Shown: piece after piece, positions 24,655 to 36,032 of the stretch | How the letters are laid out: the number at the start of each line of letters is the position of its first letter | How positions within the stretch are numbered: the first letter of the stretch is position 1 | Assembly (NCBI RefSeq): GCF_014066305.1 | Contig: NW_023501053.1 | Location: 762,501 to 826,500, forward strand | Source of the DNA: Letharia columbiana | Lineage: Eukaryota; Ascomycota; Lecanoromycetes; Lecanorales; Parmeliaceae | Reading direction: 5' to 3' | Length of the DNA: 64,000 nucleotides | Program-made: the position numbers and the translations under genes | The notes under the pieces: model-generated | What the model saw: only the letters and a program-made list of their open reading frames with translations | What the model was told of the DNA's origin: nothing | Databases searched by the model: none

Positions 24655-25940
24655 ATGCCAGATTCGCCCAACATGTCAGCGACGACGAAGGAACTTCTTA
24701 AAAAGGTGCGCATGATTGTGCCACCAATGCTGGACAAATTTCACAAAGGTACTTCTCGCGTCCTGGTCATAGTCGAAATACTTCTGACATAAGCGTACCA
24801 GGTCAATTGGGTAGAGTAGCAGTCATTGGAGGCAGCGAGAAGTACGTAAAATCTGTTTGCGCCTTTCAGATTGAGAAAAACCCCCCGGAATCAATTGACT
24901 CTAGAGCAGCTACACCGGCGCACCCTATTTTTCAGCCATGGCATCCGCACGATTAGGTACAGTCATACATCCAGGCACCAAGCCTCTCACATGAGATTGA
25001 CAACCTTCTTCAGGCGCTGATCTCGTAACCTGACTCCTCCCAATCCATCCTCTTCCCAAGCTAAATCAACCAGTCCCACGTCATCTGCACCCCGCCAGCC
25101 GCCAACGTGATAAAAACCTACTCTCCCAATCTGATGGTCCACCCCATAATGCGTGAAATCAATGAAGTGCCCGCCTCCCACGAACCCGCGACTGAACTCG
25201 CCTCTCCCATCATCAGTATGCTCGGCAATCTGCATGCCGTCGTCATAGGTCCGGGTCTCGGGCGCGACAAACTCATGCAAGCGACCGTTGCTGTCGTCAT
25301 AAAGGCGGCGAGGGAGAAGAATGTGCCATTGGTATTGGACGCGGATGCGCTGTGGTTGATTCAGAGTCAGCCAGAGTTGGTGCATGGGTACAAGGAGTGC
25401 GTGCTCACTCCAAATGTCGTGGAGTTTGGAAGGTTAGCTAAGGCGGTGGGGTTGGGAGAGGATGACCTACCGGATACTGGTGAAGCTGGGTGTAAGAAAC
25501 TTGCAACGGCTCTCGGAGGGGTGGTTGTCGTGAGGAAGGGAGGGGTCGACTGGATTAGTGATGGTGAGAAGGCGATTGTAGGTGATGGAGAAGGCGGAAG
25601 GAAGAGGAGTGGTGGGCAGGGCGATACCTTGACAGGAAGTATCGGAACGCTGTTGGCATACAGGGATGCGTATCACGAGAAGCTGTGGGATACCGAGGGT
25701 GACTTGGATAGATCCGAAACATTGATGCTGGCAGCTTGGGGAGGTAGTACGATCACAAGAGAATGTTCGAGGCTAGCATACAAGAAGCACGGAAGGAGTC
25801 TGCAGGCGAGCGATCTGACAGAGGAAGTGTCTGTTGCCTTTGATACCTTGATTGGGGAGAAAGAGGAGAGTAAGCGTATGTCTAAGTATTCAAGTCTTAT
25901 CTACAGATCGAAATGCTGACTCTGAAATGTGCTAGTGTGA
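24655..25940 (+). CDS. ATP-dependent (S)-NAD(P)H-hydrate dehydratase
   Basis: Six exons, 24655-24748, 24802-24841, 24910-24956, 25014-25024, 25074-25875 and 25936-25940, give 332 aa, the usual length. [33 protein letters not shown] is assembled across four exons and is the family's N-terminal signature. VIGPGLGRD, LDADALWLI and GGQGDTLTGS follow, and the Asp of GQGD is the expected catalytic residue of this ribokinase-like fold. The enzyme repairs hydrated NADH and NADPH using ATP. Exon 4 is an 11-nt microexon and the last exon codes only part of Leu plus stop. An alternative start is the ATG at 24673. Its usual partner, the epimerase, is not in the window. Confidence 0.92.
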
Positions 25941-26372
25941 AGAGTCGAGACCAGCATGCTTGATTTTGCTTTTTCCCATAGAAACAACGTGCGTCGATCC
26001 AGGCTTTCTTCTTAGACATATAGCCAGGACAACAAGCTCAGTACATAGCCGTTCTTATCAAGTGTGCTCCCGGCGTTCTTGGCCCTAGTTCCTCGAAGAA
26101 CGCCGTGGGCAACAGAATAACACGACGGCGTCAGAAACCATTACGGGCGACTGAAAAGGCGACAATGACAGATTAAGCTGAACTACCGTACTGCCATTAA
26201 TGCATTCAAACAAGACATGGCCGTAAGGCCTTTCAAGGCCACAAGACACCCGCTAATGGCAACGCAAGCAGAGTCGCTGAAACGCATATATTGCAGGCCA
26301 CACCGGAAGGTGTCTAGCCTCTCAGAATACCGCAAGCACTCGCTTTCACGAGAAAAGCATGGAAGACATGTT
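25941..26372. other. Intergenic between converging genes
   Basis: 432 bp between the stop codons of the dehydratase and SPT2 genes. It should hold both 3' ends. No gene is seen. Confidence 0.5.
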
Positions 26373-27473
26373 TCAATACCTCTGCGGCTTCGCTTTCTTA
26401 GCCAACTGCTCCAATCTCTTCCTTCTCTCCTCCTTCTCTTTCTTGAGCTTTGCTTCCATCTTCGACTCGTCTTCATCTTCCTTCCTTGCAGCCTTCTCTG
26501 CCACGGTCTCTTCTTGTTCCACATCCGTAAAGCCAGCCTCCATGTCATCGGATCCATCAGAACCATATTCGTCCTCTTCGATGTCGTCCAAGTCATCCTC
26601 GTCAGTGGCTGCGTATTCGTCGTATCGGGATTTGCGAGGATTGGCATCTCGGTCTCTCGCAATTGGGGGCTTGGCAGTCGCGGAGGCTGGTTTCATGGTT
26701 CCTTTGTAAGTTGGTTGTGGTAGCTGGGGTTTGGGTTTTGCTGTCCCCTTGTAAGCCGGAGCTGCAATCTTCTTATTCGCTACAGATCCTGGAGCCGGAC
26801 TGCTGCTCAGACTACCGGAAGACCCGGGGCGGCTGTTATTCTTGATGCCAAGTTTCTTGTCCTTCATCGCCTTCTTTTTCATTTTCAGCTCCTTCTTGTA
26901 ACTTGGCGCAATTTGCTCCTTGGGCTTATGACTAATGGTGCCTACGGGAGGCTTGGATTGATTTGCTTTGGCTCGAGCCATGATCTCCGCATATGATCCT
27001 TTCTTTGGTGCCTTCAGACCGTCTCCCGTAGGTGTTGTAGGAGTAGCAGAAGCCGGGTCGAATCTGCTAGTACCGCGGTAAGGCATTACAGCGCTAGAAG
27101 ACGAGAGCGAGATGGGAGGCTTTGAGGCTCTTGCCTGTGGATTTGTCGACGGTGTCGCACGAGCAATTTGCCCACTTGCCATGCTGTTCCTCACGATCTT
27201 GCCGTCTCGACCTGCTAATCCATCTTCCGCCTTGCGCTTTTTATTTTGGGCCAGGTCTGTGTTGGCTGACGAGACGCCATTCTGGCCCTGGATGCGACGC
27301 TGCTCAGAAACCGGATCGCTTGGTCTTTCGATCTGAGGCCGCGGTAGTGGCATGGGAGGTTGTGGACCATTGTTGCCGATGGAGCTGAGTACTGAATTGA
27401 AGAACTAGGTATGAATGTCAGTATTCGGTGATGAGGCAATGATCAGGATCCAGCCTGGGTGACTCACGCTCAT
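26373..27473 (-). CDS. SPT2: SPT2 chromatin protein
   Basis: Two exons, 27473-27468 (codes only Met-Ser) and 27404-26373, give 345 aa. The protein starts MSFFNSVLSSIGNN, as in fungal Spt2. The middle is basic and Ser/Pro-rich, with the repeated pattern PxYKGT at about residues 220-245. The C-terminus has SRYDEYAATDEDDLDD, an acidic stretch and a Lys/Glu-rich helix ending in KAKPQRY, matching the conserved SPT2 histone-binding domain. Spt2 binds H3-H4 and helps restore chromatin behind RNA polymerase II. The gene is divergent from RPP2, with 559 bp between starts. Confidence 0.88.
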
Positions 27474-28032
27474 GATGGAAGTACTGTCGTCTCTCTGGGT
27501 TCAGTACTACCGCCGATGATTTGTGGGTAGGTATGGAGGAGTCATACTATTGCTCTGGGCTGGCGAAAGCCTCCTTAATAGAAGACGCCAAAAGATAGAA
27601 GATGCAACAGTGACTCAAATAACAAGTGTTCTACAGCTAATTTAATTACGTGGCTGTCTCATGTGAAGGCGAGTGAATTGAAACAAGTGGTAGTTGGTAC
27701 TCTCTACTCTCTACATCACGTGCATTGAGATTCGCAACTCTCTCCAAAAATCCGAATGCAGCCCTATGACTATCGGGAAAAACGCCAAGAATTTTAGCGT
27801 TTCCCACAAACTTCTACTGCCACCTGGTACACACTTCTTCCCAAAGATCAATCTCCAAGCTTGACTCATCACATCAATACTCAAGAACTCGACGTATCAG
27901 TCTCCGCTCATCCCGCGGTTAAATCGATTGATTCTCCTGTTCGAAACATCATACACCAAGGAAGTGCGAACATCACCGCTCGTAGCGCCCCCTGCATCGA
28001 GCCAGACTAACACAATCTGCAGAACAATCATC
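27474..28032. promoter_or_regulatory. Shared upstream region of SPT2 and RPP2
   Basis: 559 bp between divergent start codons. The side next to RPP2 has CT-rich runs typical of highly expressed fungal genes. No other feature is seen. Confidence 0.45.
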
Positions 28033-28438
28033 ATGAAGCATCTTGCTGCATACCTTCTCCTCGGCCTCGGTGGAAACACCTCCCCATCCGCCGCTGACGT
28101 TAAGGGTGTTCTGGAGTCCGTTGGCATCGACGCGGATGAGGAGCGCTTGGACAAGCTGATCGCTGAGCTGAAGGGCAAGGACTTACAAGAGGTATACAGC
28201 ATAATACTTCTCGGAACTTAGATGGCACATCTCTGACTGTACCCTGTAGTTGATCGCAGAAGGCGCCACCAAGCTCGCCTCCGTTCCATCAGGTGGAGGG
28301 GGTGGTGGAGGAGCAGGAGGCGCTGGACCCGCTGCAGGAGGCGCTGCACCTGAAGCTGCTGAGGAGAAGAAAGAGGAGAAGAAGGAAGAGGAGAAGGATG
28401 AGTCGGACGAGGACATGGGCTTCGGTCTCTTCGACTAG
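28033..28438 (+). CDS. RPP2: 60S acidic ribosomal stalk protein P2
   Basis: Two exons, 28033-28191 and 28250-28438, give 115 aa. The N-terminal [15 protein letters not shown], the [23 protein letters not shown] dimerisation helices, a Gly/Ala hinge and the invariant acidic tail ending MGFGLFD are diagnostic for P2. P2 pairs with P1 on P0 and recruits elongation factors to the ribosome GTPase centre. The single intron separates the helical domain from the flexible tail. Confidence 0.96.
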
Positions 28439-28770
28439 ATCCAGAGAGATTCGGCAATATGGTGGATGATAGCTTACAAAAGATGGAATATGTGATGTGT
28501 CACGATGTTCATACAAGTTTCCATGACGGCAAGGTAATGGAAGACTAACGCAACTTATGCGGCTATGAACCATGTACTCGAGCGGACGTCTACTTGCCAT
28601 TGCTAGAAAAGCCCATATTGGTCAAAAAGAGTCCACGGGGTCGCATGTTATGTGATCACATTGTATAAGAGCTCTGAAGCATGCACTAACTCCGGTCAGC
28701 GAAGCAGAAGCTCCTACTAAAGAGCTAGCTGTGGAAGACAGGTTTGCTCAATGCTTTCTGTACTCTGTAC
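28439..28770. other. Intergenic between converging genes
   Basis: 332 bp between the RPP2 and ERG28 stop codons. Nothing beyond presumed 3' ends is seen. Confidence 0.5.
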
Positions 28771-29280
28771 TCAGCTCACATACTGTCCCCACACCCACAT
28801 CATCCACACCAAGGTCACCGCATTGGAAAAGACCGGTCCAATCAGCCCAAAGCCCCAGCCAATCGTCCCATAGGTAAGCCACTCGCTGGCAGAGTGCGCT
28901 ATGAAGACTGCTTGAACGATCACGTTGAGCCGATAGACCATTGGGTCATACATGTTGAAGACCATATGAAGCCTCAAGATGGCAAAGGTCGTGGCGAAGG
29001 TTGCAAAGGTGCGGCTATGGACACTCGTCACGGGTTCAGTTGAATAGCCATAGGCCTTCCGGACGATGTGCGGGCCTGTAGAGTAGGTCCGGAAAGAGTT
29101 GACGAGTTTGCTGATTGCGGCCTGCGGCATTCTGTCATTACAAACTGTTCCAAATAGTAACTCCGAGTTTCTAAAGCATGAGAAGCATAGAAGACTGAGC
29201 TAGTATCTGCTTACGAGGTAGAGAGCGTATGGTAGTAGACCATCTCCTGCTGGCGGAAGAACATAAGCTATGAGAGACAT
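28771..29280 (-). CDS. ERG28: Ergosterol biosynthesis scaffold Erg28
   Basis: Two exons, 29280-29215 and 29121-28771, give 138 aa. The start MSLIAYVLPPAGDGLLPYALYL joins AAISKLVNSFRTYST at an acceptor just after GCCGCAG, which keeps phase. PVTSVHSRTFATFATTFAILRLH, NMYDPMVYRLNV and HSASEWLTYGT are conserved Erg28 blocks, and four hydrophobic segments fit the family. Erg28 is an ER membrane scaffold that holds the C4-demethylation enzymes Erg25, Erg26 and Erg27 together. The gene is divergent from RPS15. Confidence 0.87.
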
Positions 29281-29766
29281 TGTGTCTACCGTCGTCTTTG
29301 CAACACTAGAAGAGGTTGAAGAAAGAGTCTCAAGGTCTCAGGTTCCCCAAATGGTGCGAACAGAAGAATAGACAGAGAAAGGAAAGGAGTGCAGTTTGAG
29401 ACAACGTTGCCCAGTCTCCTGAGAGTAAGCATCGTAAGTACTGCCAAAGATTAGTTTCCATACTCGTGATAGGCACATTCTCTTGCTTCTGACACTGATC
29501 AAGAACCCACGACCAGCCATACCAGGTTTGTTCAGCTCATAGCTTGGCCCCAACATAATTTTGAAGCCGAACAGTAATGAAACGTGAGAGAGACATACTT
29601 CAATTTGGACGTTCGTTAGTATCTCGACCTAGTGCTAATACAGTTAGAGCTGATCAGACTTAAGCGAATGGAACACGCAAAACCACAACCTCAACTCCAG
29701 GAGCATCACTCTCCATCAACCGCCTCCTGAACCAGATCAACAGCACCACAGCTGAAGATCGCAATC
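29281..29766. promoter_or_regulatory. Shared upstream region of ERG28 and RPS15
   Basis: 486 bp between divergent start codons, with a CT/CA-rich leader before RPS15. A minus-strand open frame here has no family similarity. Confidence 0.45.
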
Positions 29767-30467
<701 letters not shown>

Positions 30468-31348
30468 ACGGAGCAAGGGGCGTGGGAGATAGAGATGAAG
30501 TGGAGAGGGGGAGATGCACTGTGCTTTTAGCTTGAATGGTGCAATGCAAATGGCATAAAAAACGACCGTTTTCCGAAATGGACTATTTCACGTTGAAATT
30601 GCACCGGTCTCTGCAATACTTCGCTCCTCGGCCGCGAGCGAACTTCTGCAAAACAGCCCATCTGGGAAGCCCTTGGATAATCTTGCTCTACCCTTCCGTC
30701 TTCTCTTGGTCTCCTCCCAGACGTATGGCATGCACTCCAGAAACCATTCCTTTCGTGTCACTGCTCGTTTGCATTCAGATTAGCAGATTTCAAGAGAAAA
30801 GCACTTCAGAGCGTATCGCTGGCAGGTTATACTGATCTGCATAATATTGAAGGGCGTAAGAGCTTGAATCAACAATCCCTACCCACAATTGTCCACGCTT
30901 CTGGCTCTGCTCTGTAGCAGCAGGTGTTCCTGCTATCCTTGATGGACTTCTGACGTTTCTGCTGACCGAGCGGACACCAGGAGAGCATGTTGGACTTGAC
31001 CCAGCTTTGGTTAATGGGCGCAGTTGTGCGCGTACAAGCAATGGCGAGAGCAATGGATAAGCTCGCCGGAAAATGAACGGTCATGAGTAATTTTCCTTTT
31101 TGTTTTGTACCATGTTCCTATACTATACATACAGTTGAATCTTCCCCTAATCTGCCTCCTCATGCTTATTGGAAAATCTATTAAATCATCCTAACCTCGA
31201 GGTTGGTATCGAATTAACATCGAACCAAAATCACCGCAACCGCATGCAACAATATCTTAGACAGGAGTAGGTATCATCGCGTGATTGGAATAATGTCGCA
31301 CCCTTCGCACACAAGATCTTGAACACATGAAGGCACATCGCAAGGGAT
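30468..31348. other. Intergenic, RPS15 to KRE9-like gene
   Basis: 881 bp between converging genes. No gene is recognised. Open frames of 70-100 codons lie on both strands but lack any domain or splice logic. Confidence 0.5.
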
Positions 31349-32311
31349 TTATCCCAGGTAGACAACACCAACGATAGCGCAAAGCACTAAGGCGAAGTTG
31401 CTCGCTGCCACCGTGACACCGCTGCTCTTCTTTGTTGCAGATGGGCTTGTGCTGCTGCCAGTGCTGCTTGAAGTGCTCTCGCTTGAGGACGAGGATGTGG
31501 AAGATGACGAGGTGGAGGATGAGGAGGACGATTTCGACGAGGTAGCGTGTAGCTTAGCGGTGCTCATGGTCGAGTTCGTGGTCGAGTTCGTGGTCGAATT
31601 GGTGCCGGGCATGGTCATGTTCGCCATGCTACCTGTGCCCATTGTCGAGTTCATGCTTGAACCGGTGGTAGTTGAATTGCCTAAGGAACCAGCGGCACCC
31701 GTGGAATTGCTGCTTGATTTGGATCCAGGAGCGAGGATAGGAGTAACGACGCCGCTCTTTGAGCTAGAGGAGGCGGTTGAGGAGGGCGAGGAAGCAGTGG
31801 CAGAGCCAGTTGAGGACATTGAGGAGGTTGAGGACATTGAGGACGTTGAGGACGAGGCCGTGGCGAGAGCAGCGACAGCGTCAGTGGGGCAGGTTGAGCA
31901 CCCGCCGAAGAGTTGGAGCATGCCAGAGTAATTGACAGTATCCTCGCCCTGTTCGATCCTCAATGCGTAATTGCCAGCATCAGGAAGCGACTTGGGTGGG
32001 GTCCACGTGGTGGAAGTTCCTTGGTCCCCAGATGCGATTGGGGCAATTGGCACGTCCAGAAGGTTATCTGCTGAGCCTTGTTGGAGAATGATGTTCACGC
32101 CCTGAGGTAAAGTCAGTGGACTCGTGGCGTGGGGGTCAGAGTGAAGTGGCCTTACATTGCCATTACCACCTGCCCATCCGATTGATTGCTTGACACCAGC
32201 GACCAAACTGGTTGGGATGGAGGTGAAGTGAAGGCTGGTTGTTGTAGGAGATTGCGCGACAGTGGTAGCGATCAATGTGGCGCACACGAAGAGGGTTTTT
32301 GTGAGTTGCAT
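31349..32311 (-). CDS. KRE9/KNH1-like Ser/Thr-rich GPI-anchored wall protein
   Basis: Two exons, 32311-32156 and 32101-31349, give 302 aa. A signal peptide (MQLTKTLFVCATLIATTVAQ) leads a Kre9/Knh1-like beta domain: FTSIPTSLVAGVKQSIGWAGGNGN, then NIILQQGSADNL and NYALRIEQGEDTVNYSG. A long Ser/Thr/Asn stretch follows. The hydrophobic end NFALVLCAIVGVVYLG after small residues is a GPI-anchor signal. It is probably a cell-surface mannoprotein. The 54-nt intron is a multiple of three and has no in-frame stop, so keeping it would add 18 residues. The branch-like CTGAC and the acceptor favour splicing. A second gene of this type lies at 43.2-44.0 kb. Confidence 0.82.
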   Translation of the reverse strand: MQLTKTLFVCATLIATTVAQSPTTTSLHFTSIPTSLVAGVKQSIGWAGGNGNVRPLHSDPHATSPLTLPQGVNIILQQGSADNLLDVPIAPIASGDQGTSTTWTPPKSLPDAGNYALRIEQGEDTVNYSGMLQLFGGCSTCPTDAVAALATASSSTSSMSSTSSMSSTGSATASSPSSTASSSSKSGVVTPILAPGSKSSSNSTGAAGSLGNSTTTGSSMNSTMGTGSMANMTMPGTNSTTNSTTNSTMSTAKLHATSSKSSSSSSTSSSSTSSSSSESTSSSTGSSTSPSATKKSSGVTVAASNFALVLCAIVGVVYLG

Positions 32312-32417
32312 TTTGAGAGTCAGGCGAGATTGGAGTGTGTTGATGTTGTATTAAGGTGGATGAATTGATGTTGGTGTATTATGAAAGATGTCTGGAATGA
32401 GTGACAGACGGTATGAG

Positions 32418-32446
32418 TGATGATGATGATGATGATGATGATGATG
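32418..32446. repeat. (TGA)n microsatellite
   Basis: Roughly ten tandem TGA units about 110-135 bp upstream of the KRE9-like start codon, probably in its leader or promoter. Confidence 0.9.
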
Positions 32447-32491
32447 CTGCTGCAGCTTTTTAAATGAGTGGGTGTTTTGTTTTGTAGATGC

Positions 32492-32569
32492 AAAAAAAGA
32501 AAAAGAGGGGGAAAAGGGGAAGAGGAAGAGGAAGAGGAAGAGGAAAAAGAGGAAGAAGAGGAAGAGAAG
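32492..32569 (+). repeat. 78-nt purine-only tract
   Basis: Every base from 32492 to 32569 is A or G, largely GGAAGA units. On the coding strand of the downstream gene this is a pyrimidine tract, common before strong fungal promoters, and it may exclude nucleosomes. Confidence 0.9.
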
Positions 32570-33127
32570 TTGAGGCGCTGCAAACAGAGAAAAGGGACGG
32601 GAGGTGAACGAGGCTAGCGGCCGGTTGGAAATTACTTTAGCCGATCACGGAAAGTATAACCGTCCGGGGTTTCATTTTGAAGCAGCCAATCACTACGACC
32701 ATAAATGCCACCCTCGATCCTAAATACGCCTCGCTTCCACCTTCTACTCCGAAGTACTTTACACATGGGAAAATTTCTTTAGCTTGCATGCAACATCAAC
32801 ACCCGTCCAAGTTCAAATTTATCTAACAAAATAATGCGTACAAACACCAACGGCCAGCACTCAATCCCTCATTGACTTGGGTCGTCTGCTCCGTCTTCTT
32901 TCCTAAGTTATTGACATCAATGGCATTTCATTCCGCACGCATGTGGAAAGTGTGGCACAGCCGCCATGCGCAATTGACTGCTGGAACCCCCATAGGAACA
33001 GCGGTGCGATTGCTGAGAAAGGGTCCAGCGAGGCATCGACACCAACTTATAAATGCATCCGAATATATGTACATCGCATTCTCAAGTGATCCTGCGGTAC
33101 ATCTGGCTTTTAAGCCCTGTCCTGTCA

Positions 33128-34174
33128 CTACTCCGGCCTCTGCAGCCCCATCCACTGCAGTATCGATGGTGCTTTCTTATATGCTAGTAGTGCTTCTTCA
33201 ACTTCTTTCCTCCGCTGTAAGATCTCACGCTCGCCTGCCATCTCTTTTAGCTTCGCTATTCTCTTCTCCTCTACTTCCACGTTCTTTTTCTCGTAATGCG
33301 CTCTCAATGCCCCAAGATCAGCGGAATGGCCAGCTGGGATGTTGTATGGAGAACCAGTGTTAAAGATCCTGATGGCGAATGCGAATTAGTCTCAAGTGCT
33401 CATTTCAAGGGGGCAAGTGACACGGCGAGAGACTATCTGGGGAGAGCTCATAGCCAGCGTTCATCTGCTCTTCTCCCCCGTCCTCCGTTATGCATTTTCC
33501 CAAGCCAAAGAAATCTCAATGTACTTACTCAGGAAACTTCAGATCGATATGATGACTCCACGGACTGCCTTGGAACAAATTCCTATCCGCGCCCGCCTGT
33601 TCCACCATCTTCGTATGCATCGTATTCCGCCTTGCGTACTCATCTTGCCGGTAATTGTAGTACGCCATGGCTCGTGTCAGAAGTGGTTGTTTGCTAGGAT
33701 CTCCTTTCGTGCTGGGATCGGAGGAAGACGAGCGGGAGAATTTGTAGAGAGCGAAAGAAAGCGCTAGAGCTCCGATGGATGCATAGAAACCGCGCTATTG
33801 AAAGAGATTGCAGTCAGCAGGCCAGTCTTTCATAGTAGACATACATTCAGATGGTAAGAGAAGTGTCGTACACCAAGGCTTTCGTTGTGAGGTTCTGGGT
33901 GAGGTGCGTGGTGGGTTGGCTCATGTCCGCCAGCAGACGCAGCATGGACGGAGTCCGTACCGCTACTATCTCCACCCTATGAAGCATCGTTAGCAAAGCT
34001 TCTCAAGCAAGAGTCGAACTGCAAGCATACACCAATAGGCTCGGTGACGGGCTTGTTGTCGGGTTCTCGGACGGAAGTGGTGGGGTCTGGAGGTTTGGTG
34101 TCTGCGTACCCACGCCATTGACAGCGATATGGACGCTGTGCAAGGCGCAAAGTACCTCTCCGTATTTGTAGCAT
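33128..34174 (-). CDS. Probable mitochondrial complex I accessory subunit (17.8 kDa type)
   Basis: Four exons, 34174-34031, 33976-33872, 33794-33529 and 33368-33128, give 251 aa with consistent phases. The N-terminus is Arg-rich (MLQIRRGTLRLAQRPYRCQWRGYA), a matrix presequence. A His/Gly-rich linker, one membrane segment (GFYASIGALALSFALYKFS) and a charged helical tail follow. The part DRNLFQGSPWSHHIDLKFPE then IFNTGSPYNIPAGH resembles the fungal NADH:ubiquinone oxidoreductase 17.8 kDa subunit as I recall it. The identification rests on that memory, and another inner-membrane protein is possible. It is head to head with SIL1. Confidence 0.58.
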
Positions 34175-34448
34175 TGTGATGGCGCACCAAGGCTATCAAT
34201 GCCTTATTGAAGCGAGCTCAGAGGGGGGGTGGAGGTCGAACTGAGTCAGCAGAGTTGACCAATCAGAATTTTTGATTTAACGTCGTGAAACTTCTGGAAA
34301 GTTGACAGGTAGACCTTGGAGCTGACAAGACAGCATGATTGTTAGGCGTCTATGTACGATATAGATCGCAACATCTAAGAGTCTTTCATTCTTGATATGC
34401 TAGTTATCATCCCTTTTCCCTACATACTCTCCTTTTATTGCCTGTAAA
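34175..34448. promoter_or_regulatory. Shared upstream region of complex I-type gene and SIL1
   Basis: 274 bp between divergent starts, the shortest such gap in the window. The SIL1 side is CT-rich. No TATA box was seen. Confidence 0.4.
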
Positions 34449-35705
34449 ATGTTCTGTAAAATGTTCAAACATATCCCTCTTCGCGTCATCCCACCTTTCC
34501 TCCCCTTACTCCTGCTCTCCAAAGGCCACGCCTCTGCACCTGCTTCCTCTCCTCCAGCATCTACCGAACTGATATGTCACACTGCGCATGCTTCAGAATG
34601 TTACCCAGCAATCTTCCAGCCCACGGAGCACTTTCAGCGCATCCACGACGACCAGTCTATTCCTGCTGGACTACATGTCCGCATGAATCTGGCGACTGGT
34701 CTCAAAGAAGCTCGTCTCAACATTCCTGAACCGCCGGGAACACCACACGCAGACCTTGTGATCATAGACGATCTGCCGCCGCGCCCAACTATTGAGGAAG
34801 ATGAACCCGTAGCGGAAGCACCAGAGCTGCAAGACCAGTCACATCCAGACACAGAGTTTAAACGTGGATCGTATTATCCAGCCTCCTTCGATGCCGAAGA
34901 GTCCTCACTCTTCTTTTCTTCGATCGCCGCAATCCACTCCACTACAGCGCTATCAACCACAGATCTCCCCACCCTTTCTGCCCTCCAAGATCTCGCCCAT
35001 TCCATCCATTGGGGTGTTGCATTGGCACGGGATACCGGCGCTTGTCAAAAGATCTTCTCTGCGATTGATCCCGGATCCACTGCGTCAGCTGAAGTCCGTT
35101 CGGCAGCTGCTTTGCTCTTGGGCACTGCCATACACAGTAACCCTGACGCACTGGACGCATTTCTGAGCCACCCATATTCGTCCGATGTCGGCATGACCCC
35201 TGTACTTAAAGTGCTAGCCGCACTGAGGGACCCAGTGCAAAATGATGTAACGCTCAAAACGCGGACCGTATCCTTGCTCTCGCAGCTCTGCCAAAACACC
35301 GAGCAACTTCGCATTTTTGTCCAGTCCGAGGGTTTGACTACATTGTTTGACCTATTCGAACCGGAGAAAATGACTTTGGATGAGGGGAAAGACAGGATCC
35401 GCGCCAAAGCTGCAAACTTGATACATGACCGTATACTCTCCAGCCTTGGTAGCGCAAATGGTTTTGTGTCCCAGTCTGGCTCTGAAATCAGCGGATTGAA
35501 AGACCATCACGCAATTGTAAAGGGCCTGGAGCCCTGGTGCAATGCTTTTACAAAAGCTTTGAGAAAGTACAAATTTGTGGCCATGAGTGGAGAAAATGTA
35601 TCGCCAGCGGCGGATGCAGCATATGAGAGTATAAAGGAAGCAAATCAGAAACTGAGAGAAGGAAACGTACAGAGTAGGATCTGTGAAAATGAATCTGAAC
35701 TGTGA
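34449..35705 (+). CDS. SIL1: ER nucleotide exchange factor Sil1
   Basis: Single exon, 418 aa. The hydrophobic start (FLPLLLLSKGHA) is a signal peptide, and Met5 is an alternative start. ELICHTAHASECYPAIFQPTEHFQRIHDDQSIPAGLHVRM is the diagnostic N-terminal block of fungal Sil1. Acidic residues follow, then an Armadillo-like helical domain (LSALQDLAHSIHWGVALAR to about residue 380). Sil1 releases ADP from the Hsp70 Kar2/BiP in the ER lumen. The last four residues, ESEL, resemble a weak KDEL-type retrieval signal. Confidence 0.9.
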   Translation: MFCKMFKHIPLRVIPPFLPLLLLSKGHASAPASSPPASTELICHTAHASECYPAIFQPTEHFQRIHDDQSIPAGLHVRMNLATGLKEARLNIPEPPGTPHADLVIIDDLPPRPTIEEDEPVAEAPELQDQSHPDTEFKRGSYYPASFDAEESSLFFSSIAAIHSTTALSTTDLPTLSALQDLAHSIHWGVALARDTGACQKIFSAIDPGSTASAEVRSAAALLLGTAIHSNPDALDAFLSHPYSSDVGMTPVLKVLAALRDPVQNDVTLKTRTVSLLSQLCQNTEQLRIFVQSEGLTTLFDLFEPEKMTLDEGKDRIRAKAANLIHDRILSSLGSANGFVSQSGSEISGLKDHHAIVKGLEPWCNAFTKALRKYKFVAMSGENVSPAADAAYESIKEANQKLREGNVQSRICENESEL

Positions 35706-36032
35706 CTGGAAAGCACTTTGCATCTCATGAAATATGAAACATGCATTTCGTCTATTGAGCTCAAGAGCAACGTGACTGCGAGCACCTGAATTTGAAGGCA
35801 ACATATTGGCTTCCATCATCCCGAATGCAAGACAATGATTGTGGCCCTCCGATCAAGAGTTTCCAATGACAGTTCCAAGCACCTCAGCCATGAAAGTTCT
35901 GCTGTGTCCAGCGCGAATCTGATTTTCTCCACGACTTCGACGAAAAAGAAAATGGCCGGGTGGCTAATAGCCATAAACTCGAATCTCCGCATCGACGTAA
36001 GACGTACACGAATGTTTCTTGAATGGTTCTCC
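35706..36032. other. Intergenic between converging genes
   Basis: 327 bp between the SIL1 stop and the stop of the next minus-strand gene. No gene is recognised. Confidence 0.5.

Larger units (their letters stand above)
32312..33127. other. Upstream region of KRE9-like gene with simple repeats
   Basis: 816 bp between the KRE9-like start and the stop of the next minus-strand gene. It holds a trinucleotide microsatellite and a purine-only tract, listed separately. No gene is seen. The minus-strand open frame at 32583-32320 is a by-product of those repeats. Confidence 0.6.

Noticed and set aside
31398..31931. 177-codon plus-strand acidic frame
   Set aside because: It is antisense to the Ser-rich stalk of the KRE9-like gene, which has a signal peptide, a domain and a GPI signal.
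32320..32583. 87-codon minus-strand frame with Ser and Ile runs
   Set aside because: It is made by the purine tract and the TGA microsatellite and ends just before the real start codon.
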